64,000 bases of DNA from NCBI GenBank assembly GCA_934667095.1, contig CAKULE010000011.1, forward strand, positions 1-64,000, given 5' to 3'. Every line of letters begins with the position of its first letter. The first letter of the stretch is position 1. Shown here piece by piece: positions 32,612 through 41,149 of this stretch. The position numbers and the translations under genes are program-made. The notes below the pieces were generated by a model. That model was given only the letters and a program-made list of their open reading frames with translations. It was not told where the DNA came from and made no database searches. Source of the DNA: an uncultured Oscillospiraceae bacterium. GTDB lineage: Bacteria > Bacillota > Clostridia > Oscillospirales > Oscillospiraceae.

Positions 32612-35155
32612 TTAGTACTTCAGCTCGCCGCCCTGCCCCTTGACGTAAGCAGCCCAGTCGGCGTCGTTGTAGTTGTACTTCAGGTACTGGATGCCGCCGC
32701 GGCTCATGACGGGGTTGTACTCGTCGATGACGTAGTAGGCCTGCTGAGTCAGCAGAGCAGCGGAGGCGTCCTGCAGCATGGGCAGGTAGTCGTAAGTACC
32801 GAGGACGGTGGTCTCGATACCGGCGAGGATGTCCAGACGGGTATCCACGTCGGCGATGCCGTTGCCCCAGTTGTAGCTCTTGCCGTTGACCTCAACGGTG
32901 GTGCCGTTCAGAGCATCGGACCACTGCTTCAGGTTCAGAGTGATCTCCTCGCCGTTGATGGTGCGGGTCATGGTGACGGTGGTAGCGTCGAACCACTGAG
33001 CGTCATAGGCGTAGCTGGGGTTGACGTACAGGTCGGACAGGGAGAAGGGATCCAGCGCGGAGCCGGTCCAGCCGCCCAGAACGGTGTCAGCAAGGCCAGC
33101 TTTGATCTTGTTGGACCAGTCGTTGCCGTAGGGGGCGGACTTGATGAACTGAATCTTGCCGGCGAAGGGAGTGCCCGCGGTGGCCTCGTTGATCTTCTCG
33201 TTCAGGTAGTTGATGGTCTTGGTCATGAAGTCGGAGTCGGAGGACAGGCAGTACTCGATGGTGACGGTCTGATCGGAGACGCCATCGCCGTTGTTATCGG
33301 TGATGTAGCCAGCCTCGAGAGCCTCCTGGAAGGCCTCGGTGAACAGCTCCTTGGCGGCCTCGGGATCGTAGCCGGTGATGGAATCAACGGCGTCGTCCAG
33401 AGAGTCGTACTTGGAGACATCCACGGAGTAGAAGTCGCACAGAGCCTTCTTGGCCTGATCGGTGTCACGGTAACGGGCGCCGGTGTCGGGGTCATAGACG
33501 TAAGCGGTGCCGATGATGCCGTAAGCGCCGGAACGGGCGGGAGAGATCGTAGCGGCGAAGAGCTCCTTATCGAAGGACACGCCCATAGCCTTGCGGAAGG
33601 ACAGCAGGGTCATGGTCTCGAGGTCGGTGGTGGTCTGATCGAAGTCAGCAGCGGCCTCGCGGTTCTTGATGGCGTCCTTGTGGCCGTTCAGGATCAGGAA
33701 GAAGATGGTGGTGCCGGGGGTGAAGTGGACGTACTCGCTGTTGCGGTAGGAGTCGAAGTCCTCAGCCTGCAGGCCGTAGGTCATCAGCTCACCCTTCAGG
33801 AACATCAGCTTATTGGTGGAAGCCTCGGCGACCACGGAGCACTCGATAGCGGTGGTCTGGTACATCTGATAGGTCTGGCCGTCGGCGGGATCAACATAGT
33901 TGTGCTGACCGTCGGTCCAGCCGTACCATTTCTCGTTCTTCTCCACACGGAGGAACTTATCGGTCTGATAGGTCACCAGCTTGTAGGGGCCGTAGCTGGA
34001 GGTGGTGTCAACGCTGGTGTTGTAGGTGGAGGACCAAACGCCGTTGGTCTCCTTCAGGTTGGCCTCGTACAGGTCCTCCTTGACGATCCAGTTGGAGGAC
34101 AGGCTGTACAGCAGGTTGAAGCCGGCCAGAGACTTGGCCAGGACCAGAGTAATCTGGTAATCGCCGGTCTTGTACAGGCCCACGGTGCCCTCATAGGGGA
34201 CCTCGGGCATGTCAACGCCGTAGACGAAGTAGCCGGGAGCATTCTCCTCGGTCTCGCCCCAAGCGGGGTTGCCAGCAATGACGGTGACGAACAGGGCCAG
34301 ATTCTCGTCGGTCAGGGGGATCAGGCCGCGGTCATCGACCATGCCGACCAGAGTCTCCCAGTTGGTGACGTCGAAGTAGTTCTCGCCGTAATTGTCAACG
34401 AGGTCCTTCAGGGTGTCGCCGCTGGTCCAGTCCAGAGCGTAGTCCAGACCGATGTACATCTTCTCGCCGTTGGGGCCGACATACTGGCCGTCCTCACCCT
34501 TGGTCAGGTCAGCCATGGTGTAGCCAGCGCCCACACCGTTGTCGGTCAGAGCCTCGTGGCCGCCGTTGGCATAAGCCTCAGCGCCGGCGATGCAGAAGTT
34601 CTGAGAATAGTAGTCAGAAGCGCGGTAGTTCAGCAGCTTCGGATCCAGCAGCTTCTGCATGGAGTACACATAGGTGTCGGCATTGATGGGGGTGCCGTCC
34701 TCCCAGCAAGCGTTGGGGTTCAGGTCGATGGTGTAGGCATAGCCGGCAGTGGCGTCAGCAGGGATGTTGAACTCGGGGTGCTCAGCCTTGACCTTCTCGG
34801 TGACATCCACGGGCTCGGAAGCGGCCATCTCGGGGATGATCTTGTAGCCGGAGAAGGCCTCCTTGCCCTCCACGGGGTGCAGCTCGTCGTTGAAGACGAA
34901 GCCGTACAGGCCCACGCGGATGTAATCGGCGAGGTAGGCGTCATCGTTGGTCTGATAGGTGTGGGGGTTCCAGTTGGTGCACATGGTGGACACGGAATCC
35001 TTATAGGTATAGGTCGCGTCCGTCGGTGCAACCGACCCGCTGGGCTGAGCGCCAGTCTCGGTGGGCTTGGGATCTTTGTTGCCGCAAGCGGACAGCATCC
35101 CAACACACAGAGCCAGAGCCAGCAGCAGAGCGAGCAGCTTCTTGGCGTTTTTCAT
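32612..35155 (-). CDS. oppA: Oligopeptide ABC transporter substrate-binding lipoprotein OppA
   Basis: 847 aa, longer than typical OppA (about 540-600). Lipoprotein signal with lipobox LSAC at about residues 21-24. SBP family 5 fold: WEDGTPINADTYVYSMQKLLDP, SFRKAMGVSFDKE, and YDAQWFDATTV. First and promoter-proximal gene; AGGAGGATAAGCAAC before ATG. It captures peptides outside the cell. The extra length matches the enlarged OppC loop and OppD insertion. Confidence 0.93.
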   Translation of the reverse strand: MKNAKKLLALLLALALCVGMLSACGNKDPKPTETGAQPSGSVAPTDATYTYKDSVSTMCTNWNPHTYQTNDDAYLADYIRVGLYGFVFNDELHPVEGKEAFSGYKIIPEMAASEPVDVTEKVKAEHPEFNIPADATAGYAYTIDLNPNACWEDGTPINADTYVYSMQKLLDPKLLNYRASDYYSQNFCIAGAEAYANGGHEALTDNGVGAGYTMADLTKGEDGQYVGPNGEKMYIGLDYALDWTSGDTLKDLVDNYGENYFDVTNWETLVGMVDDRGLIPLTDENLALFVTVIAGNPAWGETEENAPGYFVYGVDMPEVPYEGTVGLYKTGDYQITLVLAKSLAGFNLLYSLSSNWIVKEDLYEANLKETNGVWSSTYNTSVDTTSSYGPYKLVTYQTDKFLRVEKNEKWYGWTDGQHNYVDPADGQTYQMYQTTAIECSVVAEASTNKLMFLKGELMTYGLQAEDFDSYRNSEYVHFTPGTTIFFLILNGHKDAIKNREAAADFDQTTTDLETMTLLSFRKAMGVSFDKELFAATISPARSGAYGIIGTAYVYDPDTGARYRDTDQAKKALCDFYSVDVSKYDSLDDAVDSITGYDPEAAKELFTEAFQEALEAGYITDNNGDGVSDQTVTIEYCLSSDSDFMTKTINYLNEKINEATAGTPFAGKIQFIKSAPYGNDWSNKIKAGLADTVLGGWTGSALDPFSLSDLYVNPSYAYDAQWFDATTVTMTRTINGEEITLNLKQWSDALNGTTVEVNGKSYNWGNGIADVDTRLDILAGIETTVLGTYDYLPMLQDASAALLTQQAYYVIDEYNPVMSRGGIQYLKYNYNDADWAAYVKGQGGELKY

Positions 35156-35391
35156 GTTGCTTATCCTCCTAATAAAATTTGAACTTAAAGGGTTTCTCTC
35201 CCTGCGTTCACATCATAGCGCCCGGGCCGCGGCGGGCAAGGGGCGGATCGGCCGTATCGGGATACGGCCGGGAAAGGGGAGCTCCCCTTTCCGGATTTTG
35301 CAGCTTTTGTCTGAAGCTCCTGCAAATGCTCTTTTACTTTAGCGTTTTTGGCGAATAAAGTGCTGAATTGCCACAAAAATCCGATGAAAAC
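35156..35391 (-). promoter_or_regulatory. Long structured leader of the opp operon
   Basis: About 230 bases between the promoter and the oppA start, no gene. Contains a perfect 22-bp palindrome at 35271-35292 (gaaaggggagctccccttt core) and an adjacent hairpin ggccgtatc...gatacggcc at 35249-35268. They could form alternative structures of an attenuator or riboregulator; no known riboswitch is recognised. Confidence 0.55.
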
Positions 35392-35420
35392 ATTATAGTT
35401 GCTCAACCGCCTGTTGTCAA
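35392..35420 (-). promoter_or_regulatory. Consensus sigma-A promoter of the opp operon
   Basis: Perfect TTGACA (35420-35415), 17-base spacer and perfect TATAAT (35397-35392) on the minus strand. Implies very strong basal transcription and hence control elsewhere, for example in the leader. Confidence 0.92.
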
Positions 35421-35485
35421 CCTTTCATTTCTGTCAATCCTCACAGTTTGACAAATGTCTCACGGCCCGTTCGCCGTCTATCTGC

Positions 35486-37189
35486 TCAGCAGATGCCGGT
35501 CAGGTCGTAGTTTTCCAGCCATTTCCGGGCATCTGCGCACACGCCGGCCAGTGTTGCCTCCTCAAAGGGACTGTCAAGCCCGGCGTTCTTCAGCAGGTCG
35601 GTGAAGGTATGGCTACCGCCCTGAACCGTATAGGCCATGTAGTGCTTCCATGCATTGCCAAAGTCCTTCTGGCTCATGGCCCAGAACTGGAGGGACACCG
35701 TCTGGGCCAGGCAGTAGTCAATGTAGTAGAAGGGGCTGGAATAGATGTGGTGCTGGCGCTGCCAACCCTCGCCGTCGGCATAGAAGGGAATGCCGCCGTC
35801 CAGCCGCATCCACGGCATGTACACGCCCAGCAGCTCCTTCCACACCTGATGGCGCTGGGCGGGGGTCATGTCGGGGTTGGCGTACACCTCGTGCTGGAAG
35901 TGGTCCACCATGGTGCCGTAGGGGATGAAGGTCAAGGCCGCCGCAAGATGGCTGTACCGGAACTTGCGCGCGTCGGGACCGAAGAAGCCCTCCGCCCACG
36001 GCCAGGCCAGAAATTCCATGGACATGGAGTGGACCTCGCAGGCCTCCATGGAGGGCCACATGTATTCCGCGGGCACACGCTTGCGGTTCATCCAGGAGGC
36101 AAAGGCGTGGCCGGCCTCGTGGGTGACCACCTCCACGTCGCCCTGGGTGCCGTTGAAGTTGGCAAAAATGAAGGGGACCTCATAGTCGGCCAGCTCGGTG
36201 CAGTAGCCGCCGCCGGCCTTGCCCTCGGTGGAGAGGACGTCCAGCAGCTCGTCGTCCAGCATGGTGCGGAAGAACTCCCTGGTCTCGGGAGAGAGCTCGC
36301 CGTAGAACTTCATGCCCTGGGCGAGGATGTCGTCCGGAGTACCCACGGGCCGGGGGTTGCCGGAGCGGAACTCCAGCGCGTTGTCGGCGAAGGACATGGG
36401 GTACTCCTTGCCCAGGCGCTTGGCCTGCTCGCGGTAGATGCTGTCCGCCACGGGCACCAGATGCTTGCGCACGGCGGCGCGGAACTGCTCCACATCGTCC
36501 TTGCCATAGCAGTTGCGGCCCATGCGGTAGTAGCCGAGGGTGGTGTAGCCCTCGTAGCCCAGCTTCTTGCCCATGGTGTCCCGCAGGTGGACCAGCTCAT
36601 CATAGAGGCGGTCCAGCTCGGCCTGATTGTCCTTGTACCACTGGCCCTCGGCCTTCCACGCGGCCAGCCGGCGGGCATCGTCGGGGTCGGACTTGAAGGG
36701 GGTCAACTGGGACAGGGTGTAGGTCTTGCCCTCGAAGGGGATCTGGGCGGAGGCCAGCAGCTTCTCATACTCCTGAGTCAGGTCGCCCTCGGCCTGCAGC
36801 TCGGGGATGATGGAGGGGTCGAAGGACTTCAGCTGGATCTCGGCGTTGATGAACATCAGGTCGCCGTACTCGGCGGTGAAATCCTTGCGGAAAGGGCTCT
36901 CCAGCATGGCCATGGTCCACTGCTGCTGGTACTCCTGCAGCTCGGGCCCGGCGGCGTTGAAGAACTTGACCTCCCCGTCGTAGAACTCGTCCCGGGTGTC
37001 GATGGAGTGGCGGATGCTGGCCAGATTGGCCATGGTGGAGCAGTGCTTCATCTCGGTCTCCATCTCCAGGAAGGCGGCCTTGGCCTCCTCATAGCTGGCG
37101 GCGGTCTTCAACTGTTCGGTCAGCTGGGCCACCTTCTGCTTGGCGCTCTCGAGGTCCGGGCGCTGATAGGGCATATCCTTGAATTTCAT
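35486..37189 (-). CDS. pepF: Oligoendopeptidase F, M3 family metallopeptidase
   Basis: 567 aa, typical length. Zinc site VVTHEAGHAFASW (HExxH at about 355-359) with downstream Glu in WPSMEACEVHSMSME and the substrate-binding HYMAYTVQGGSHTF segment. Cytoplasmic enzyme cutting short peptides. It lies upstream of and in the same direction as the Opp promoter, and is a logical partner of peptide import. GGAGGAATCACC before ATG. Confidence 0.93.
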   Translation of the reverse strand: MKFKDMPYQRPDLESAKQKVAQLTEQLKTAASYEEAKAAFLEMETEMKHCSTMANLASIRHSIDTRDEFYDGEVKFFNAAGPELQEYQQQWTMAMLESPFRKDFTAEYGDLMFINAEIQLKSFDPSIIPELQAEGDLTQEYEKLLASAQIPFEGKTYTLSQLTPFKSDPDDARRLAAWKAEGQWYKDNQAELDRLYDELVHLRDTMGKKLGYEGYTTLGYYRMGRNCYGKDDVEQFRAAVRKHLVPVADSIYREQAKRLGKEYPMSFADNALEFRSGNPRPVGTPDDILAQGMKFYGELSPETREFFRTMLDDELLDVLSTEGKAGGGYCTELADYEVPFIFANFNGTQGDVEVVTHEAGHAFASWMNRKRVPAEYMWPSMEACEVHSMSMEFLAWPWAEGFFGPDARKFRYSHLAAALTFIPYGTMVDHFQHEVYANPDMTPAQRHQVWKELLGVYMPWMRLDGGIPFYADGEGWQRQHHIYSSPFYYIDYCLAQTVSLQFWAMSQKDFGNAWKHYMAYTVQGGSHTFTDLLKNAGLDSPFEEATLAGVCADARKWLENYDLTGIC

Positions 37190-37208
37190 GGTGATTCCTC
37201 CTTAAAGA

Positions 37209-37685
37209 TTACTTCAGTCGTTGGCCGTTGAGCACCGCCCGGATCAGGGCGTCCCCCCGGTATTCCAAGGTCAGCAGGAAGGGCGGAGCCTCCTCCGCCA
37301 GCAGGCGCAGGAAGATGTGGTCCCCCTCCCACAGGGGCAGCTCCCCTACCCGGTCTCTGGGGACCCATTCCAACTCGCCCTCGGCGCAGTCCCGGGCCAG
37401 CTCCCCTGTCCAGCCGTCGGCGGTAAAGAGGTACATGAACTCCCCCTCCCAGCCGCCGTCGGTGAGAAAGGTCACCACGCCCCGGAAACGCCAGCGGGTC
37501 AGGGTCAGGCCGGTCTCTTCCCGGACCTCACGGAGCAGGCATTCGTCGGGGCTCTCGTCCCCCTCAAACTTGCCGCCCACGCCGATCCACTTGTCGTGAT
37601 TCACGTCGTGCTCCTTCTTCACCCGGTGGAGCATCAGGTACTCCCCGCGGCCGTTCTCCAGATAGCACAGAGTGCTGTTGAGCAT
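37209..37685 (-). CDS. NUDIX hydrolase, MutT-like
   Basis: 158 aa from the ATG at 37685; the longer frame upstream has no conserved content. Nudix box GGKFEGDESPDECLLREVREETGLTLT complete (GX5EX7REUXEEXGU) at about 38-60. Starts with KEHDVNHDKWIGVGG. Substrate uncertain, probably 8-oxo-dGTP or another nucleotide. Ends 19 bases upstream of pepF start region. Confidence 0.9.
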   Translation of the reverse strand: MLNSTLCYLENGRGEYLMLHRVKKEHDVNHDKWIGVGGKFEGDESPDECLLREVREETGLTLTRWRFRGVVTFLTDGGWEGEFMYLFTADGWTGELARDCAEGELEWVPRDRVGELPLWEGDHIFLRLLAEEAPPFLLTLEYRGDALIRAVLNGQRLK

Positions 37686-37849
37686 GGACCCACTCCCCTT
37701 TTCACGCTGTTGACTATTTATTATAAAGGGAATTGCCGTCCGCCGCAAGTCTTTTCCACTGAAACAGAAATTTTTGTGCGGCGGACAAAAAAGCGGCAGC
37801 CGTTTCGGCTGCCGCTTTCAAGGCTCGTATGATCCTCCGGGGCGGGCCC

Positions 37850-38203
37850 TCAGAAGGGCAGGCCCATACCGCCGGTGAGCTTGGACATCTGGCTGGCCGC
37901 GTCGTCCCCCGCCTTGCGCAGGGCCTCGTTCACGGCGGCCACGATCAGGTCCTGAAGCATCTCCACATCGTCGGGGTCCACGGCCTCGGGGTCGATGGTC
38001 ACGGCGGTGAGCTCCTTCTTGCCGGAGACGGTGGCCGTCACCACGCCGCCGCCCGCTGCGGCTTCGTAGGTCTTGCTCTCCAGCTCCTCCTGAGCCTTCA
38101 TCATGTCCTGCTGCATCTTCTGGGCCTGACGGATCATGTTCTGCATGTTGCCGCCGCCCATGCCCATGCCGCCCATACCGCGGCTGTTAAATCCCTTTGC
38201 CAT
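37850..38203 (-). CDS. ybaB: YbaB/EbfC nucleoid-associated protein
   Basis: 117 aa from the ATG at 38203 after AAAGGAGG. N-terminal Gly/Met-rich tail (GMGGMGMGGGNMQNMIRQAQKMQQDM) then the conserved TATVSGKKELTAVTIDPEAVDPDDVEMLQDLIVAAVNEAL. Binds and compacts DNA as a dimer. Follows dnaX as in B. subtilis (dnaX-yaaK-recR), but recR is not next. Confidence 0.94.
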   Translation of the reverse strand: MAKGFNSRGMGGMGMGGGNMQNMIRQAQKMQQDMMKAQEELESKTYEAAAGGGVVTATVSGKKELTAVTIDPEAVDPDDVEMLQDLIVAAVNEALRKAGDDAASQMSKLTGGMGLPF

Positions 38204-38229
38204 ATGTGTTAGACCTCCTTTGAGATTCG

Positions 38230-39948
38230 TCAATCCTCTACAATGATATTGCCGAGGCCACTGGCCAGAAAAGCCTCCAGCGCATCCTCCTCCCCCTCCG
38301 GGGGCTGGGCCGCCGGGGCGGCAGGCACGGTCTCCGCCGGAGCGGTACCGGTGACCACGTTCACCCGCACAGGCCCGCCCAGCAGGCGCTCCGCCGTCTT
38401 GGCCACGGGGCCGGTGATGGCGGGCTTGCTGAGCATATCCCGGAGAAAATCGTTGGCCGTCCAGAGGGTCACGGTGTGGCCGTCAAAGCTGCCGCCGCAC
38501 ATGGCAGCATTGCCGATGAAGCTGAAATCGCTGACCGGCAGCGAGGGCCGCAATGCCTCCTTGAACGCATTCCAGCCGGGCCAGCCCCCTGCAGCGGCAG
38601 GGCTGGCCGCAGACTCCGCCGCCGGGGCGGCGGGCTTGGGCGGCTGGGCGGGCGCGGGGGCCGGACGAGCGGCCTCCCTGCAGGCGGGGGCAGCCTCCTC
38701 CCATGGCGGGCGCTCCTCCGGCTCCTCCCGCCGGGACTGGGCCGGGGCGGGGCAGGCAGTCTGGGGCGCGGGGGCCGGGCGCTCCGCCTTGGGGGCCGGT
38801 GGGGCAGGGACTCCCTCCTGCTCCAGCCGGGCAATGCGGGCGTTGAGCCCCGCGATGGAGCCGTCCAGCGTGGGGTCGCACAGGGTCAGCAGGCAGAGCT
38901 CTGCATCGGTGCGCCGGTTGGCGGAGCGGACCAGCTCGGCCCCGGTCTTCTGTAATAAGGTAAGCATCTGCACCAGCCGGGGCACATCGAAGCGGCCCGC
39001 CAGCCGGCGGAGGGTGGCGTCGTCAAAGCCGCCGGTCATCAGGGCCGCGCCGGCGTTGGGCGCAGTCTTGCGCACCAGCAGGTCCCGCACCAGTGCGGAC
39101 AGCTCGCCGATGAGGGCGGACATCTCCTTGCCGCCGGCGTACAGCCGTTCCAGCTGCTCCAGCGTCCCGGCGGAGTCACCGTCGGCAGCGCGCTCCAGCA
39201 GGGCCGCGGTCTCCATTCCGCCGGCCAGTCCCAGCGTGTCGAACACCCGCTGCTGGTCGATGGTCCCGCCGCCGCCCACGCACTGGTCCAGCAGGGACAG
39301 GGCGTCCCGCATGCCGCCGTCGGCCAGCCGGGCAATGAGCTCGGCACCTTCGGTGGTGAGCTCCAGTCCCTCCTGCCCTGCCACGTACAGCAGCCGGCCG
39401 GTGATCTGGTCAGAATGGATGCGGCGGAAGGAGAACTGCTGGCAGCGGCTCTTGATGGTGGCAGGCACCTTGTGGATCTCGGTGGTAGCCAGAATGAACA
39501 TCAGGTGGGCCGGGGGCTCCTCCAGGATCTGAAGGAGGGCATTGAACGCCTGGGTGGAGAGCATGTGGACCTCGTCCACGATGTAGACCCGCTTTTTCAC
39601 TGTGGCGGGGGTATACACCGCCTCGTCCAGAATGGCCCGGATGTCGTCCACCCGGTTGTTGGAGGCGGCGTCCAGTTCCATCACGTCCAGCACGGAGCCG
39701 TTCTCGATGCCCAGACAGGCGGGGCACTGATTGCAGGGGTTGCCGTCCACCGGGCTCTGACAATTCACCGCCCGGGCCAGAATTTTGGCGCAGGTGGTCT
39801 TGCCCGTACCTCTGGTGCCGGTGAACAGATAGGCGTGGGACAGGCGGCCGGTCTGCACCTGACGCTTCAGCGTGCCGGTGATGTGCTCCTGCCCCACCAC
39901 GTCGTCAAAGGTGCGGGGCCGCCACTTGCGGTACAGCGCCTGGTACAT
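38230..39948 (-). CDS. dnaX: DNA polymerase III subunits gamma and tau
   Basis: 572 aa. Clamp-loader ATPase: GTRGTGKTT (P-loop) at about 45-53, zinc module CQSPVDGNPCNQCPAC, DEVHMLSTQAFNALLQILEEPP (sensor region). Residues about 370-500 form the Pro/Ala-rich tau linker. It assembles the polymerase holoenzyme. Upstream lies the SRP RNA gene on the same strand. Confidence 0.95.
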   Translation of the reverse strand: MYQALYRKWRPRTFDDVVGQEHITGTLKRQVQTGRLSHAYLFTGTRGTGKTTCAKILARAVNCQSPVDGNPCNQCPACLGIENGSVLDVMELDAASNNRVDDIRAILDEAVYTPATVKKRVYIVDEVHMLSTQAFNALLQILEEPPAHLMFILATTEIHKVPATIKSRCQQFSFRRIHSDQITGRLLYVAGQEGLELTTEGAELIARLADGGMRDALSLLDQCVGGGGTIDQQRVFDTLGLAGGMETAALLERAADGDSAGTLEQLERLYAGGKEMSALIGELSALVRDLLVRKTAPNAGAALMTGGFDDATLRRLAGRFDVPRLVQMLTLLQKTGAELVRSANRRTDAELCLLTLCDPTLDGSIAGLNARIARLEQEGVPAPPAPKAERPAPAPQTACPAPAQSRREEPEERPPWEEAAPACREAARPAPAPAQPPKPAAPAAESAASPAAAGGWPGWNAFKEALRPSLPVSDFSFIGNAAMCGGSFDGHTVTLWTANDFLRDMLSKPAITGPVAKTAERLLGGPVRVNVVTGTAPAETVPAAPAAQPPEGEEDALEAFLASGLGNIIVED

Positions 39949-40008
39949 GTTCTTCTCCTCCCAAGTGAAAAGTCAAAACCGTTCTCAGGCCTTCACCGCA
40001 TAAAATAT

Positions 40009-40318
40009 CCCGACGCGGGATAAGACCGCGCACCGGCCTTTGAAGGACAGGCTCCATCCGTTACCCATACAGCCGGCTCAGGATCGGCAGCCCCGCGGCA
40101 CACCCGACGGTCCGCTTAGTGCTGCTCGGTTCCCCGCCTGACACGGTTCACGGGGCCGGGTTGCGCGGGACCGATCCATCATCGCTGCTTATATGGGGCA
40201 GACGACACAGTCTGCCTCCGGGGGCCGGGATTCATCCCTGCTGTAGCGGATTGCAGGTACAGGGCACCGCTATCTCCCCGATTAGCGCGGCCTTATCCCG
40301 CGCCGGGCGCGGAAAAGC
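40009..40318 (-). ncRNA. ffs: Signal recognition particle RNA (large, with Alu domain)
   Basis: Minus strand. Contains the Alu-domain segment ggggagatagcggtgccctg and the invariant SRP54-binding stem-loop with gtcaggcggggaaccgagcag. The two ends pair over about 20 bp (gcgcgggataaggccgcgc with gcgcggtcttatcccgcgt). It lies between its own promoter and dnaX, the same order as in B. subtilis (scr-dnaX). Exact ends are good to about ten bases. Confidence 0.93.
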
Positions 40319-40326
40319 CAGCTATT

Positions 40327-40355
40327 ATTTTAGCATGTCCGGAGAGAATTATCAA
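40327..40355 (-). promoter_or_regulatory. Promoter of SRP RNA
   Basis: Minus strand TTGATA, 17-base spacer, TAAAAT, seven bases before the estimated RNA start. Confidence 0.85.
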
Positions 40356-40378
40356 CCGTAATTTCTTCAGATACCCCC

Positions 40379-40406
40379 TTTACAAATTATTTTTTTCTGG
40401 TATAAT
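40379..40406 (+). promoter_or_regulatory. Promoter of tRNA-Ala
   Basis: TTTACA, 16-base spacer, TATAAT, about 32 bases upstream of the tRNA. Confidence 0.8.
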
Positions 40407-40437
40407 AAAAAAGCTGTTTAAAACTGCACATTTGTAT

Positions 40438-40513
40438 GGGCCCGTAGCTCAGTTGGGAGAGCGTTCGGTTCGCATCCGAGAGGTCGAGGGTTCGAATCCC
40501 TTCGGGTCCACCA
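40438..40513 (+). tRNA. tRNA-Ala, anticodon CGC
   Basis: 76 nt including an encoded CCA. All arms form: acceptor gggcccg/cgggtcc, D arm gctc/gagc, anticodon loop ttcgcat with CGC, variable aggtc, T arm gaggg/ccctt with ttcgaat. The G3-U70 pair, the alanine identity element, is present. It reads GCG codons, which is useful in a GC-rich genome. Confidence 0.96.
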
Positions 40514-40570
40514 AAACAATATAATCCGAACCTTTTGCCGATTGGTCATGGGTTCGGATTTATTGTTTTT
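40514..40570 (+). terminator. Terminator of tRNA-Ala
   Basis: Arms aatccgaacc / ggttcggatt extended by aaaacaata/tattgtttt, ending in a T-run. Confidence 0.8.
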
Positions 40571-40599
40571 ATAGAAGAAGTTGAAGACTGGTAATAGAA

Positions 40600-40638
40600 A
40601 ATCCGGGAGGACTGCCGATCATGGCAATCCTCCCGGAT
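40600..40638 (-). terminator. Terminator of the small 61-aa gene
   Basis: Stem atccgggagga...tcctcccggat immediately after the stop of the 61-aa gene; on the minus strand it is followed by TTTTC. Confidence 0.75.
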
Positions 40639-40641
40639 TCT

Positions 40642-40827
40642 TTATGCAGATACAAAGTCCGTATTCTCTTTCTTTGCGTTCCATTCGACAAATGCTTTTT
40701 TGCCATCTTCGCTTTCGTAGTACTTCTGAATTACCGGGAGAAAACTCCGTGCCAGCGATTCGAAGACGTATTCCGGGATTTCGGCTGCATCCATGCTGTT
40801 TTGAATATTCGCTTTTTCTGCGTTCAC
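40642..40827 (-). CDS. Small conserved-looking protein
   Basis: 61 aa starting at GTG 40827 with AAGGAGG six bases before. Soluble and charged: N-terminal helix MNAEKANIQNSM, then PEYVFESLARSFLPVIQKYYESEDGKKAFVEWNAKK. No family recognised. Own terminator. Located directly after the tRNA gene on the opposite strand. Confidence 0.72.
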   Translation of the reverse strand: MNAEKANIQNSMDAAEIPEYVFESLARSFLPVIQKYYESEDGKKAFVEWNAKKENTDFVSA

Positions 40828-40925
40828 ATAGTACCTCCTTTATCGCTTCTGTAGAACATTTAGGCGCATTGGGGGACGCTCATATGGATTTCGTGAGTTC
40901 TGTTTGCGAAATATTGAAAAGAAAA

Positions 40926-40958
40926 AACCCGCCGTGTGCAGAATGCACACGGCGGGTT
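40926..40958 (-). terminator. Terminator after the 56-aa gene
   Basis: Stem aacccgccgtgtgca / tgcacacggcgggtt with a three-base loop; minus-strand T-run (gggttttttc). Confidence 0.85.
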
Positions 40959-40978
40959 CGCAAACAGATACAGGTTAT

Positions 40979-41149
40979 TCACAAAAGCTGCTGGGCCTTT
41001 TCGCAGACAGCATAAGCCTCATCGTACTTGGCGTCGATCAGCGGCAGGACCTTGGCCGCTCTGCGGCGCTTGACTGCGCGGTAGGCGAAGCAGGCCGCAC
41101 CCCAGAGGGCAAGCCCCGGAGTGCCAAGCAGCACGGTCAGCCAGATCAC
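40979..41149 (-). CDS. 56-aa single-span membrane protein
   Basis: GTG start overlaps the stop of the preceding kinase remnant by four bases (GTGA). One span (IWLTVLLGTPGLALWGAACFAY) followed by a basic stretch (RAVKRRRAAK) and an acidic-helical tail. It has survived intact although the upstream two-component genes are decayed. A hairpin at 40926-40958 follows. Confidence 0.65.
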   Translation of the reverse strand: MIWLTVLLGTPGLALWGAACFAYRAVKRRRAAKVLPLIDAKYDEAYAVCEKAQQLL

